A stretch of DNA of 64,000 bases from positions 84,579 to 148,578 of the forward strand of contig JAFTWU010000003.1 in assembly GCA_017465145.1 (NCBI GenBank), read 5' to 3'. This document shows positions 63,421-64,000 of the stretch, piece after piece (the stretch's first letter is position 1; each line of letters starts with the position of its first letter). Made by a program: the position numbers and the translations under genes. The notes beneath the pieces are model-generated. The model did no database searches, had not been told where the DNA came from, and saw only the letters and a list, made by a program, of their open reading frames with translations. The stretch is from Clostridia bacterium. GTDB lineage: Bacteria; Bacillota; Clostridia; Christensenellales; Borkfalkiaceae.

Positions 63421-63999
63421 TTATTGCGTTTTTAATACGGTAATCGACGCGTTAGATAGGGTTAAATCACCCGCAGAGCCGTTGTATAAGGAAAGAGTTC
63501 CCGCTCCCGTGGTGTTGATAAGCGCGGTTTTACTTAAAGAAGAAAGGGCGCCCGCGGTATTAACTTCGGTGATAGATTCATCCGCGATAGGGGTGCCGTC
63601 TAGATATAACTGCGCGGTAACGCTACCGTCTGCCGTAGAGCCGTTTACAAAGTAAGAAACCAAGTAACTGCCCGCCTCTGGTAAAGAAATTTCGCCCGCA
63701 GCGGAAACGCTCATCGTGTTGCCAGGGGTTGCAGCGTTAAGGGTTAGGGGAATAATTGCATCCGCACCCACCGTTGCCGTGGCGGAACTAGCGTAAATTA
63801 TATCGTTAGTGCCAGAAGGACCTTGCGGACCTGTTGCACCCGTCGCGCCCGTAGGACCAACGGGACCTTGCGGACCTGTTGCGCCTGTCGCACCTGTTGC
63901 ACCAGCAGGACCAACTGGACCTTGTGGGCCAGTTGCACCCGTTAAACCGATAGGACCTTGTGGACCAACCGCACCAGCAGGACCGACTGGACCTTGTGG
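63421..63999 (-). CDS. Collagen-like surface protein, C-terminal part (5' truncated)
   Basis: The frame is open to the window's right edge, about 192 residues. From the edge inward there are some 21 Gly-X-Y triplets ([20 protein letters not shown]) forming a collagen-like stalk. They are followed by a 120-residue globular domain ([10 protein letters not shown] ... ASITVLKTQ) like the C-terminal trimer domain of BclA-type spore-surface glycoproteins. The protein probably decorates the spore or cell surface. A shorter start within the globular domain would ignore the obvious triplet repeat. Confidence 0.9.
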   Translation of the reverse strand, partial: PQGPVGPAGAVGPQGPIGLTGATGPQGPVGPAGATGATGATGPQGPVGPTGATGATGPQGPSGTNDIIYASSATATVGADAIIPLTLNAATPGNTMSVSAAGEISLPEAGSYLVSYFVNGSTADGSVTAQLYLDGTPIADESITEVNTAGALSSLSKTALINTTGAGTLSLYNGSAGDLTLSNASITVLKTQ

Positions 64000-64000
64000 A

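Overview
The window looks like a contig from an anaerobic, low-to-moderate-GC Gram-positive bacterium of the Clostridia. The evidence is two T-box leaders, rubrerythrin, a SpoVB-type flippase, the queA-tgt-yajC-TIGR04086 order, M29 aminopeptidase, small LRR_5 (BspA-like) lipoproteins and a collagen-like surface protein. An uncultured gut Christensenellales-type lineage is my guess, not something the sequence proves. Most host genes are separated by strong intrinsic terminators, often shared by convergent genes, and several host genes appear to be leaderless.

1-4.0 kb is core genome: the 3' end of an EF-G-like gene, a PfkB sugar kinase, an LRR_5 lipoprotein, tilS, and an initiator tRNA (tRNA-fMet).

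4.03-20.16 kb is a roughly 16 kb integrative mobilizable element inserted at the 3' end of that tRNA. The evidence is a serine recombinase whose last codons lie inside the tRNA gene, a 10-bp direct repeat (GCAACCACTA) at 4020-4029 and 20151-20160, and the apparent native tRNA terminator now stranded at 20162-20195. The left part carries the recombinase, a MobV relaxase, a sigma-like HTH protein and small unknown genes. The right part is a defence cargo: a HipA/CtkA-like kinase with an HTH partner, then an operon DUF6680-mod-res (type III restriction-modification) followed directly by an OLD-family ATPase/TOPRIM nuclease, a DUF2971-like protein and an HNH protein.

20.2-24.1 kb is AT-rich accessory DNA: an XRE regulator, an ECF-type sigma factor, a secreted C39-like cysteine-protease candidate, a membrane protein placed like an anti-sigma factor, and a converging two-gene unit with an HTH protein. 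The two units share one unusual promoter-like motif, so this may be a private sigma regulon.

24.3-36.8 kb is metabolic: a GH3 beta-glucosidase, an SDR oxidoreductase, a FliB-like protein, uraA-upp preceded by a pyrBI-style leader peptide and attenuator, a nitroreductase, TrpB2 under a Trp T-box, and an XRE-cupin-acyl-CoA ligase fusion under a second T-box that by its discriminator base cannot read tRNA-Trp.

36.9-50 kb holds a Sel1-repeat protein with a long charged helix, rubrerythrin, a SpoVB-like flippase, a LysM protein, the ruvC-ruvA-ruvB-queA-tgt-yajC-TIGR04086 run (with a structured direct-repeat-flanked insert between queA and tgt), an LRR_5 lipoprotein and an aminopeptidase. 50-64 kb holds dxs, a surface-polysaccharide group (CapD/PglF-like dehydratase, O-antigen-ligase-like protein, two Wzz-like proteins, ABC exporter, NahK-like sugar kinase), ttcA, a COG2426 exporter, a patatin, a ComEC-type metallo-beta-lactamase lipoprotein and the 3' end of a collagen-like gene running off the window.
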